Assembly: GCF_023159225.1 (NCBI RefSeq)
Contig: NC_063161.1
Coordinates: 71,204,767 to 71,268,766, forward strand
Direction of reading: 5' to 3'
From: Perognathus longimembris pacificus
Lineage: Eukaryota; Chordata; Mammalia; Rodentia; Heteromyidae
DNA length: 64,000 nt
A program made the position numbers and the translations under genes. Shown piece after piece: positions 20,494 to 31,400 of this stretch. The notes beneath the pieces were generated by a model. That model saw only the letters and a program-made list of their open reading frames with translations. It did no database searches and was not told the origin of the DNA. Position 1 is the stretch's first letter. Each line of letters begins with the position of its first letter.

Positions 20494-23400
20494 ATGTCGG
20501 GGCCCACCTGGCTCCCCCCAAAGCAGCCGGAGCCGGCCAGGGCGCCGCAGGGGAGGGCGCTTCCCCGGGGGCCCCCAGGGCCGCCGCCGCCCCTCGGCGC
20601 AGGTAAGCCGCTCCTGGGGCGCCCTGCCCAGCGCTGCCCTCCGCGCTCCTGACCGGGCCAGGTCCACCTTCTGCATCAGCCCTACCCCCGGCCGTCGGGC
20701 CCCACAACCCCCCGTCCCCCCACCCCTGCTTTGCGTCCCGGGTGTAAGGGGAAGGGCAGGGCCCGGAGGCGTGGAGCCCCTCTCCTCCACCCCCCCCCCT
20801 TTTCATCTCTGTCCCTCCTCCACAGTGCTCCAGCCCCATCCCAGGGTCAATTTCTGCCCCCTCCCATCTGAGCAGTGTTACCAGCCCTCTGGGGGACCAG
20901 AGGATCGGGGTCCCGCCTGGGTAGGGTCCCATGGGGCACCCCAACGTTTACAGGTAAGGACGGAGGGGTGGGGTCTGGCGGTGAGGTGTGTGGGACATAG
21001 CATTGGAGAGGGCAAGCTGTAACCCACCATTATTCTCCCTGCTTTGACTTCATCCAGGGGCTCCCCCCAGACAGCAGGGGGTGCCTGCGCCCTGGAAGTC
21101 TGGATGCTGAGATAGATTCGCTGACCTGTATGCTGGCTGAGCTGGATGGGGGTCGCAGTCATGTTCCTCCACGGCGCCCAGACCGACAGGTGACCTCCAC
21201 CCTCCAGTCCCTGTGCCCAGCCTCTTCTCCCTCCTCCGGTGGGGCAGTGGCTGCTGCGTGCTAGGAAACCTGGAGCAGATAGGCCTGTCAGCCACAGGAG
21301 GGCTATGCCCTGTCAGAAGCCGGGCCTTCAGCCAGGCGCTGGTAGCTCATGGCTGTCCTGGCTACTCAGGAGGCTGAGATCTGAGGATCCTGGTTCGAAG
21401 CCAGCCCAGGCAGGAAAGCCTGAGAGACTCTTTTCTCCAGTAAACTACATCAAAAATAAAGGTGGAGTTGCAGCTCAAGGGGTTAAAGCCCTAGCCTTGA
21501 GCTAAAGAAGCTCGGGGACAGGGCCCAGGCCTTCAGCTCAAATCCCAGGACTAGCACCAAAAAAACAACCCCCAAACAAAACAGAAAAACCAGCCCAGGC
21601 TCTCCTGGGAAACTTGCCACCCTGGGTCCGAAAATGGGCTTTGCTCATAGCAGCTGCTTTGCATTTCTCCCCAGGCCTATGACCCCCCTCCACCCCCTGC
21701 CTACCGTCCTGGCTCCCTGAAGTCCAATGGAGGGACTGGTCCAACCCCGCTGCTCCCAGCATCCCCCTATGGGGGCCCCACTCCAGCCTCCTATGCTACT
21801 GCCAGCACCCCAGCTGGTCCAGCCTTCCCAGTGCAAGTGAAAGTAGCTCAACCTGTGAGAGGCTGCGGCCCCCCCAGGAGAGGGGCCCCGCAGGCCTCTG
21901 GGCCCCTCCTGGGCCCTCACTTCCCACTCCCAGGCCGCGGCGAAGTCTGGGGGCTTGGCTACAGGAACCACCGTGAGCCAGGGCCAGGAAGCAAAGAGGA
22001 AGTTGCCAGGGTCTCAGGCCCAGTAGGAGGAGGAAGAGGAGGCGGGCATGGGCATCAGGTAAGTCTAGGCATTGGGGAGGGGGGTTAAGTCAGAAACTAT
22101 GAGACTGATTGGGGGGCTGGAGGAGGGCTTAAGGTCCTGTGGAGTTGGTGGGGCCTGGGCACTGTTCCTGAACTCTTTTGCTCAAGACTAGGGCTCTACC
22201 ACTTGGAGCCCAGCTCCATTTCTGATTTTCTAGTGGTTAATTGGAGATAAAGAATCTCTTGGACTGGGTACTTGTGGCTCACACCTGTAATCCTAGCTCC
22301 TCCGGAGGCTGAGATCTGAGGATCACACAATTTGAAGCAAGTCTGGCCAGGAAAGTCCATGAGACTCTTTATCTCCAATGAACCACCAGAAAACTGGAAG
22401 TGGGGCTCAAAGTGGTATAATGGTAGTCTTGAGCACAAAAGCTCAGGGACAGTGCCCAAGCCCCATGTTCAAGCCTTGTGGAAAGAAAAAGAAGAGTATT
22501 ATGGACTTTTCTGCCTGGGCTAGCTCTGGGCTACAATCCTCAGATCTCAGCCTCCTGAGTAGCTAGGATGATAGGCATGAGCCACCAGTCCTTGGCCAAG
22601 GTCTTGGTTTTGGACTAGTGACAGGTCAAGGGTCACAGAGTTCAGAGAGAGGGGCTTGAGGTGCTCACTGGTGGGCCCCTGGGTAGAATTGCCTGGTTAC
22701 CCCTGAGGGAGTTTTGTAGGAACCACATTCATATTGATGATCAGATTCATTCTCCAGGGCCCTCTGAGCCAGCCTCCGGAGGAGGAGCTGGAGAGACTCA
22801 CCAAGAAGCTGGTGCAGGACATGAGCCACCCACCTAGCGGGGAGTATTTTGGTGAGTTGCCCCGTTGGTGGGAGAGGGAAGGGAAGAGGGCCGCTGACCT
22901 GCTGTCCTGGGTCTGAGCAGGTTGACCTTGTTTCTCCCTGTCTCCAGGCCGGTGTGGCGGCTGTGGAGAAGTTGTGGTTGGGGATGGGGCTGGGGTTGTG
23001 GCCCTGGACCGTGTCTTCCATGTTGGCTGCTTTGTGTGTTCAACGTGCCGGGCACAGCTCCGAGGCCAGCATTTCTACGCGGTGGAGAGGAGGGCCTATT
23101 GTGAGAGCTGTTATGTGGTAAGTAGTTGGTGTGGTAGAGGCACAGAGGTGACCTAGATAGTCAAGGCCAAAGGAAGAGAAGGCTTGAAGGGGGAAGCGGG
23201 GAGGAGGTAAGCAGCTAAAAGCTAGGCACTGATGACTCACACCTGTAATCCTGGCTGCTTAGGAAGCTGAGATCTGGAGGATTGTCCATCATACACCAGC
23301 TTTCCTAAGACCTTAACTGGCCAGGCACTAGTGATTTATGCCTGTCATCATCCTAGCTACTCAGGAGGCTGAGATTTGAGAACTGCCAGACTCCAAAATA

Positions 23401-25960
23401 AATTGCAAAAGGCAGGGCTTGAGGGCATGGCCCAAGTGGTACTAGCCTAGTCAGTTTGAGGCCCTGATTTGAACACCAAAAAGGAAGGAAGGAGCTAAAT
23501 ACTAGTTTCTGGAGAGGATTACCAATAATCCCTTACTTTTTTTTTTGCCAGTCCTGGGCTTGAACTCAGGGCCTGGACCTTGTCCTTGAGCTCCTTTTGC
23601 TCAAGGCTAGCACTCTACCACTTGAGCCACAGCGCCACTTCGGGCTTTTTCTGTGTGGAATTGAACCCAGGGCTTCGTGCATGCTTGGCAAGCACTCTAC
23701 CACGAGGCCAAACTCCTGGCCCACTTTTTTTTTCCCTGTGGGACTTGAACTCAGAGCCTTGTTCTCATTTAGTTTGTTCAAAGTTGGCTTGCAGCCGTGT
23801 GAGCCACACTGCACTTCTGGGTTTTTGTTGATTAACTGGAGACAAGAGTCTCATGGACTTTTCTGGCCATGTTGGCTTTAAACTACAGTCCTCAGATCTC
23901 AGCCTCCCGGCCAACAGCTCTCTATACATAAAGAGGCATTTTGGAGCTAAGTCCATGTGTGGCATTCCCATGGTCCCCTGGGAAGCAGATATCACTAGAT
24001 TGATTCTCATAGGGAACCAGGAGCTCAGATATGTTGAGCTCATTATGTGGAAAGCCACAGGGCTGGGATGTGAATGAGATATGGCATGGCATGGCATGGC
24101 AGGGGGTCCAGAATGCAGGTGGCAAGGCAGGCAGGCGGTGTGCCAGTGCTCTCTCCTCTCATTTTCCTGTCTGTTTTCTCCCCAGGCCACTTTGGAGAAA
24201 TGTTCCACATGTTCCCAGCCTATCTTGGACCGGATCCTCCGGGCCATGGGCAAGGCCTACCACCCCGGCTGCTTCACCTGCGTGGTGTGCCACCGCGGCC
24301 TGGACGGCATCCCCTTCACCGTGGATGCAACCAGCCAAATCCACTGCATTGAAGACTTCCACAGGTCATGCCTGGGCCTCGCCCTGTCTCAGAATGGCTC
24401 ACTCTTTTTTTTTTGTTGTGGTACTGGGGGCTGCGAACTTGAGGCCTTGTGCTTGCTAGGCAGGTGCTCTATGACTTAAGCCTTTGCACTATGCCCTCAG
24501 TCTTTTTTTGCCTTTTTTTTGTGTGTGAGTGGTACCATCCTGGGGGTTTGAATTAATGACCTGGGCACTGTCCCTGAGTTTTTTTGTTCAAGGCTGGCAC
24601 CCTACCTCTTGAGCTATAGCTCTACTTCTGGTTTTTCTGCTAGTTAGTTGGAGATAGGAATCACATATTTCTTGCCCAGCCTGCCTTTGAACCACGATCC
24701 TCAGATCTCAGCCTAGTAGTTAGACTTACAGGCATGAGCCACTGGTTTTATTTTTCTCCCATTTTTGCCTAGGATTAGCCTCACATTTTAATCCTTTATT
24801 CTTTTGTATCTGGTATCATAGGCTTGCACTACCATGTCTAGCTTTCTGGCTGAGATGAGGGTGTCTCACTAACTTCTCTGCTTAAGCTACTCTGGAACTC
24901 TGATCCTCCCAAGTAGCCTCACAAGTAGCTGTGACTATAGATGCAGACTATTTCACAACCATATATCACCTGTCTGACATGTCCCACTGGCACCTCCTGT
25001 TTTCAGTCCCTTGTCCTCTCCCTTCCTCTCTCGTTGCCAATACTAAGGCTTTAACTCAGGGCCTCACACTCTCAGTTGACTTTTTCTTTTCTTTTTTTTT
25101 TTTTGCCAGTCCTGGGCCTTGGACTCAGGGCCTGAACACTGTCCCTGGCTTCTTTTTGCTCAAGGCTAGCACTCTGCCACTTGAGTCACAGCGCCACTTC
25201 TGGCCATTTTCTGTATATGTGGTACTGGGGAATCGAACCCAGGGCTTCAAGTATATGAGGCAAGCGCTCTTGCCACTAGGCCATATCCCCAGCCCAGTCA
25301 GTTGACTTTTTTGATCAAGGATGGTGCTTTTCTGCTTGAGTCATCCAGCTTCTTGCCTAGTTCCCTTGAGGGAAGAGTATCAGATATCTTTTTTCTTCTG
25401 CCCTAGCTGGCTTTTGAACTGTGATCTTCAGATCTCAGCTTCCTGAGAAGTGCCAGGTTCTCCCTTCTCCGACATCACTCACAATTGTTGTTATGATCCA
25501 AGAAGTCGTCTCTGGCTCCTCCTTGCCTTCCATCTCCTCAGGGTTCTGCGGTGAGTCCTTCCCACTGTGAAGCCTCACAGTGTTCTTGTTCCCTTCTGTC
25601 CCCCAGGAAGTTTGCCCCAAGGTGCTCGGTGTGTGGTAGAGCCATCATGCCCGAGCCAGGTCAGGAGGAGACGGTGAGAATTGTGGCTCTGGATCGCAGT
25701 TTTCACATTGGCTGTTACAAGTGTGAGGTGAGAGGGGCCCAGGGCCAGAGGGAGAGGTTTGCAGGGCCCCTGCAGGGAGAGGGGTGCAGGGAAGGGCACA
25801 GAGAGAGAACGCTTGCTTCTTCCAACAGGAGTGTGGTCTGCTGCTGTCCTCTGAGGGTGAGTGTCAGGGCTGCTACCCGCTGGATGGACACATCCTCTGC
25901 AAGGCCTGCAGCGCCTGGCGCATCCAGGAGCTATCAGCTACCGTCACCACCGACTGCTGA
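20494..25960 (+). CDS. TRIP6: TRIP6, zyxin-family LIM adaptor
   Basis: It encodes a zyxin-family adaptor that moves between focal adhesions and the nucleus and binds thyroid receptor, LPA2 receptor and signalling partners. Coding exons: 20494-20602, 20826-20953, 21058-21189, 21675-22058, 22758-22851, 22948-23117, 24186-24364, 25607-25727 and 25829-25960. They give 482 residues, against 476 in human as I recall. The start is [21 protein letters not shown] proline-rich N-terminal half is followed by three LIM domains from about residue 284; paired zinc ligands are visible as CGGC, CSTC, CSTC, CVVC, CSVC and CEEC. The C-terminus TVTTDC is the known PDZ-binding motif. Every junction is GT..AG and in phase. 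I find no AATAAA in the 270 bases after the stop; a TATAAA variant at 26088-26093 is the best candidate poly(A) signal. Confidence 0.96.
21325..21565 (+). repeat. Dimeric SINE, 7SL-like left half, in TRIP6 intron 3
   Basis: GGAGGCTGAGATCTGAGGAT, CTCCAGTAAACTACATC and AGCTCAAGGGGTTAAAGCCC mark left half, linker and right half. Confidence 0.8.
22150..22597. repeat. Forward 7SL-like dimer inserted in a reversed one
   Basis: A reversed dimer (22150-22262) is broken inside GGAGATAAAGAATCTCTTGG by a forward dimer (about 22263-22490). It resumes with AGAGTATTATGGACTTTTCT and ends near 22597. Confidence 0.75.
23215..23495 (+). repeat. Two partial forward SINEs
   Basis: A left half (23222-23290) is followed by a diverged dimer (23310-23490) with CAGGAGGCTGAGATTTGAG. 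Confidence 0.65.
23535..23915 (-). repeat. Reversed ID-Geo followed by a reversed 7SL-like dimer
   Basis: The ID-Geo copy spans 23540-23722 and the 7SL-like dimer 23725-23912. They abut with no unique spacer. Confidence 0.8.
24405..24950 (-). repeat. Reversed SINEs in TRIP6 intron 7
   Basis: The segment 24410-24500 resembles a reversed ID unit (GGCAGGTGCTCTATGACTTA). A reversed dimer follows at 24520-24755, then an older B1-like remnant at about 24790-24945. Confidence 0.65.
25030..25450 (-). repeat. 7SL-like dimer with inserted ID-Geo
   Basis: The inner reversed ID-Geo (about 25092-25297) is flanked by CAGTTGACTTTTT at its left edge (from 25074) and right edge (from 25300). The outer reversed dimer ends about 160 bp before TRIP6 exon 8. 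Confidence 0.8.
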
Positions 25961-26234
25961 GCCTCCAAGGAGCACCTGCTGCTCGGCCCCAGCCATACGT
26001 CACCGTCCCTGACAGCTACCATTACAATGTGTCGCCAAATGCTGTGTCTTCTTACCCCACTCATGAAATAATAACCCCTCAAGTGTTTATAAAAGACTTG
26101 TCTCATCTGAGCTCATGGCAGCCCAATATAAACACAGACGTTGTTATTGTCTGCCAGACTGCAAACTTCTCAAATGATTGAAGCAAGGTCAGGACTTCAG
26201 CCTTCTTAGATCTGGTTCCTTTTTAAATTTTGTT

Positions 26235-27110
26235 TCCATGTTATGTATTTTTTTGTCACTCATTACTGGGGATGAATGAACCCAAGGCCTCACTCATGCA
26301 GGGCCAGCAGTCTTCCACTGAGCTACACTTCCAGCCCTCACTCTTTTTTTTTTTTTGTCAGTTGTGGGGCTTGAACTCAGGTCCTGGATGCTGTTACTCA
26401 GCTCTTTAAATACTGGAGACTAGCACTCTACCATTTTGAGCCACAGTTTCACTTCTGTTTTTCTGGTGGATAACTGGAGATAAGAATCTTACAGACTTTC
26501 TTGCCTGGGCTGGCTTTGAACTCTGATTCTCAAATCTCATCCTCCCAAGTAGCTAGGTTACAGGCCACCAGTGCCCAGCTTTTTTTTTTTTTTTGTACTG
26601 GTACCAGGACTTGAACTCAGGACCTGGACACTGTACCTTAGTTTTTTCAATCAAGGTCATCACTCTATTGTTTGAGGCATACTTCTAATTCCAGCTAGCC
26701 TGGTACTCTACCTTTGGAGCCACATCTCCAGTCCAGCTTTTTGCTGATTTCGTTTTCTGTTTTTTGGGTTTTTTATTTTTTCTTGCTAGTCCTGGGGCTT
26801 GGACTCAGGCCTGAGCACTGTCCCTGGCTTCTTTTTGCTCGAGGCTAACACTCTATCACATGAGCCACAGCACCATTTATAGCTTTTTTTGTGCATGTTG
26901 CTGAGGAATTGAACCCAAGGCTTCATGCACACAAGGCAAGCACTCTACCACTAAGCCATATTCCTAGCCCCTCACTGGTTATTTTGGAGATGGTAGTCTC
27001 ACTAACTTTTCTGCCCATGCTGACATCAAAGTTTGTTCCTCCAAATCTCAGCTTCCTGAGTAGCTAGGATTATATGCCTGAGCCACTGGAAGCTAGCTGT
27101 ACTAAACTGC
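26235..27110 (-). repeat. Reversed SINE cluster downstream of TRIP6
   Basis: A monomeric ID lies at about 26260-26340, a 7SL-like dimer at 26350-26580, and a further dimer at 26595-27100 interrupted by an ID-Geo at about 26765-26970. This separates the end of TRIP6 from the SRRT island. Confidence 0.75.
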
Positions 27111-27384
27111 ATAGTTTGGGGCAAAAATCAACCCTGGTTAAGTGCTGGAAGCAAGGCTACACATTCAGGAAAGGTACATTTCCCAATAAACTTCACATTC
27201 AACTCACTGCAAAGGGATTTGAGGACATTCAGCCTGAGGCTGGCAGACGCTGCTTGTGGCTCAGGCCTGTAACCCACAGTCTCTCATCAGAGCGCTGACG
27301 TTAATGACAGGTCAGTCCTGAGTGCACATGGGGTGCCTTTGGTTGGTTTTGTAAATGGTGTGTGCAGTGCTAATGAGGCTGGTT
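27111..27384. other. Unassigned intergenic sequence before SRRT
   Basis: No gene or clear repeat is seen between two SINE groups. Confidence 0.35.
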
Positions 27385-27605
27385 CTCAGCCCAGAGCCAT
27401 GGTTCACACCTGCAATCCAAGCCACTCAGGAAGCTGAGATCTGAGGATCGAGGCTCGAAGCTGGGGCAGTAAAGTCCCCCTGAGGCTCTTCTCTCCAATA
27501 AAGCACTCAGAAAGGCCGGAAGTGGGGCTGTGCCTCAGAGCGGTAGAGCTCCAGCCTTGGGCCTCCAGGCCCTGAGTTCAAGCTCCAGGATTGGCATAAA
27601 AATCA
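27385..27605 (+). repeat. Dimeric SINE, 7SL-like left half
   Basis: CTCAGGAAGCTGAGATCTGA, CTCCAATAAAGCACTCAGAA and GAGTTCAAGCTCCAGGATTG mark the copy, just upstream of the SRRT CpG island. Confidence 0.8.
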
Positions 27606-27779
27606 AAAAGGCTGGTTCCCTGAACGGTGCAGAAAATGGTGGGAAGGACGTATTGCAAAATGGTTGCTTGTTCCATGTTCTTAAAGTGCCGGGATCTGGT
27701 GCCCGGAGAAGGTCGAGATGTCTTCAAAGCGCGCCGTTCCGGACGCGAACTCACTTCCAGAAAGGAGATGGAGGTGGTG

Positions 27780-28445
27780 CCAGCTCTGACCTCTGACCTT
27801 TGGCCTCCGTCGGAGGAAGCGCTCCCTGGCCCACGAGAACCTGCTGCCGCCCTCGCGAGATCCCGCGTGGTCCCGCTGGGCTGCCGTAGTCCCTATCGCT
27901 GCTCGCGCCTTCGCGTCTGAGGAAGTGCGCAAGACTTCCTTGGCTCCGCCCTTCCCGTCATCCCTCGCTTCCCTCTCTTTTTATCTTTCGGGCCTCGCGG
28001 GGCCTGGTTTGCGGTGCGTGTCCTGCGTGCGGTGCTGCGGGCGCGCGGCTGCCGCTCCGTCTCCGCCGTCCCGCTCCCCCACCCCCAGCCCCGCGTTCCC
28101 CTCGTTCCCGCCATCCTTGTGGTGTGCCCGGAAGACACGCCCGCCCGCCCGCGGGCGCGCGGTGCTAACGGCTGCGGCCGCTCCAGGTGGGGGAGGGGCT
28201 GCGGGCCGCGCGGCGGGCGGGAGGGCGGGGCGGGGACCCCCGGAGCCCGGAACCCGATCCCTGAGCCCGCCACCGGCCGCGAATTGCCAGGTCCCTGGCT
28301 GGTCGGCCTTGGCGGAAGGGAGGCGGCCGTGCACCCCTCCCCGGTGCGGTGCCGCCGCATTCCCCCGCCCCGGCCCGTGTGGGTCACGTCGCGCCTTCCT
28401 TGTCCCCCCCCCCCCCCCGGGCCCTAGGTCTCTGCAGACTGCAAC
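27780..28445 (+). promoter_or_regulatory. SRRT: SRRT CpG-island promoter and noncoding first exon
   Basis: The segment is CpG-dense with ETS-like GGAAGT and SP1 sites and no TATA box. A pyrimidine-rich stretch (CTTCCCTCTCTTTTTATC) near 27968 is a plausible start region. A donor (CTCCAG followed by GTGGGG, 28187) pairs with an acceptor at 28426-28427 or 28436-28437. This leaves a short leader before the start codon at 28446. A run of C (about 28405-28418) forms the polypyrimidine tract. Confidence 0.6.
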
Positions 28446-31400
28446 ATGGGTGACAGCGACGACGAGTACGACCGGAGGCGCAGGGACAAGTTCAGGCGTG
28501 AGCGCAGCGACTACGACCGATCCCGGGAAAGAGATGAACGACGGCGAGGCGACGACTGGAGTGACAGGTATGGGCGACGCCGCCCCTGGACACGGGACTC
28601 CAACGGGGACCCCGAGCCCCTGCGTCCTCACTGCTTCTCCCCGCATGATCGCGTTGGGTTGACAAGTTAGAATGCAGCCAGCCCCTCGTTGGGCCGCGCT
28701 CTGCTCTTGGCAAAGAACTACCAGTGGCTTCATTTTTGCAATGTCCTTAAGATCCAAACAAAGGATAGAAGTACGAATTCGGGGTGTACGTAAAAAGTAC
28801 GACTTATACAGCCACCAAAAGCATCCTATTTTGGTTGGTAAATATTGAAAAGGTTCATTAAAAAATAAAAAAAAGCTGATGGCTGTGGAATTGACCAGAC
28901 TGAAGTCTTTCCTTGGCAAGACAGGATTCAATTTGTCATTGTCTTGCCTAACATCTTGCAGAGTCTTTGGGCATTGATTGCCAAATGTGTTTAACTGATT
29001 GTTGAAGCAGCTCCTAGCTAGCTTTCTGAGAAGTGTGTGTGTGTGTGTGTGTGTGTGTTTGTATGCATGCATGCATGCATGCTTATGTGTGTGTGCATGC
29101 TTGCTTGCGTGCACCAGTACTGTGACTTGAACTGGGGGCTTTGTGCTCTTGTTTGGCTTTTTCACTCAAGGCAGAAACTCTTATCACTTGAGCCACAGCC
29201 TGGCTTCAGTTTTCTGGTGGTTAGTTGGAGATGTAGAGACTCACACTTTTCCTGGTCCTGCTGCTTTCAAACTGATCTGCTAGCTAGGATTACAGATGTG
29301 AACCACCAGTGTCTGTATTAAGTGGAGTTATAGGTAGATGTAAACTTTGTCCTTTGGTGGTGCTGATGGTGGACCCAGAGTCCTTACACATGCCACACAA
29401 ACTCTATACAAAGTCACATCCCAGCCTCAATCTTTCCAGTGCCAGGAGGAAAGTAGAAGTGTGCAGAAAGCATGTAACTGCCTGTAGCATGTAACTGTAA
29501 TTGTACAATGTGAAGAATTTGATTGTGACATTCTTATATCTTGATCAAGAACAATTGTGGACTAATTTGGAATTGGGTGTTGAAGTACTTTTTCCCATAC
29601 CATGGGGTCTTGAGTGGTGTTTTCACATACCCTTGAGAATGAACTAAGGGGAGCAGTTTCTTTGAGGAGAGTCCTCAGTATTTGTCGGAATATTTCCAGT
29701 GAAAGCCGACTTTTGAAAACTTTTATTTATCAATGTGAGCTTGGCAACTTCCCAGTGCTTGAAGACTTGTGATGAGATTAGTAGTATGCTAGTTAATACT
29801 ATAGTTTGATACTATGTGGTAATGCACACCAAGAGCTGTTCACAGAGCACAATAGGACAATGGCTAGTATAAGATGTTCAACAATGTGCTTTTAGGTTCA
29901 GCTAGTCTTCAAGGTTTTGAGAAACAATTGATGCTAACAAATGTGGAAGCTGTTTTTTGTTAAGGAAGGCTTTTTTTGGGGGGGGGGGTTGCCAGTCTGG
30001 GGGGTTTAATTCTGGCCTGGGCTTTGTCCCTGAGCTTTTGCTCAAGGCTAGTGCTCTGTCACTCAAGCCATATCTCCACTTTGGCTTTTTTTTTTGGGGG
30101 GGGGGCGGTTAAATGGAGATGAGAGTCTCATAGATGTTCCTGCCTGGGCTGGCTGTGCACCTCAATCCTCAGATGTCAGCCTGCTACATTGCCTGGATTA
30201 CAGGTGTGAGCCACCTGCACCCAGCCTAAAGCAGTCTTTGAAGAGATTTTTTTTTTTTTTTTTTTTTTTTTTTGGCCAGTCCTGGGCTTTGGACTCAGGG
30301 CCTGAGCACTGTCCCTGGCTTCTTCCCGCTCAAGGCTAGCACTCTGCCACTTGAGCCACAGCGCCGCTTCTGGCCGTTTTCTGTATATGTGGTGCTGGGG
30401 AACCGAACCTAGGGCCTCATGTATCCGAGGCAGGCACTCTTGCCACTAGGCTATATCCCCAGCCCTTGAAGAGATTTTTAACATTATAAAAAACAAGACA
30501 ATTCTGCCCTGTTAGCTTTTGGAGGAGGGGAAAGGGTGGTCATTTACCCCCTCCCCCCAAATGATGTATCTTGTACTAATTCCTAATTTTAAGACAAATA
30601 GGTAAGCGGTCTTAATGTGGAGTGAAATAAATACTGACAGACATGATCAGCCACGTGTTTTCTGAGTGGGGCTGCATGCTTGCCCCCCGTGGGTGAGGGG
30701 TGATGAAGCTGCTCCTCACTGGCCAGCCAGGAGAAGCTGGACAGGGTGGTTCGCTGCCTTTTTAGCTCATGTTGCTTGGGGGAGATGACTTGAGAGCGGG
30801 GAAGGGGGTGAATAGCATTGCAGAAGGGACCAGTGCAGGGCAATATCTGGAGAGGTCAGGGGAGGCTGTATAGGCTGTGACAGGGGAGGTTAGGGGTGAG
30901 CTGGGTGGGAGGCTGGCTCAGTTGGTTTTAGTTGTGTGCTCCCACAAGAGCCACATGGGCTGGGATCTGATGGTGCAGTGCATTTGTGGTGATGGGGGTT
31001 GATGTCACATAGCCTGGGACAGGCTAAGCAGGAGCGGCACCACACGCCCTGGCTGTGTAGATGGGCCTTGCTGCAGAGCCCAGGCTGTCTTGAAACTCAT
31101 TCTCCTCCCTCAGCCTCCTGGAGCTGAGACACCCTGGTACATGGACTGTACCTGTAATTAGTACCACTGTCCTTGCCTCAGGGAGTGGGACCGGGGCCGC
31201 GAGCGCCGCAGTCGGGGAGAATATCGAGACTATGACCGGAATCGGCGGGAGCGGTTCTCTCCCCCACGCCATGAGCTCAGCCCACCACAGAAGCGCATGC
31301 GGCGAGACTGGTGAGGGCGCATGGCTTTGCGCTTCCCTCCATCCACCCAGAGCCACCTCCTGTACACCCCGCATTCCTTGCTCCCCTCAGACCTCTCCCT

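Noticed and set aside
27981..29165. 394-codon minus-strand open frame across the SRRT promoter and first exons
   Set aside because: It is antisense to the SRRT island and coding exon 1, low-complexity, and begins in a GT repeat. There is no recognisable domain.
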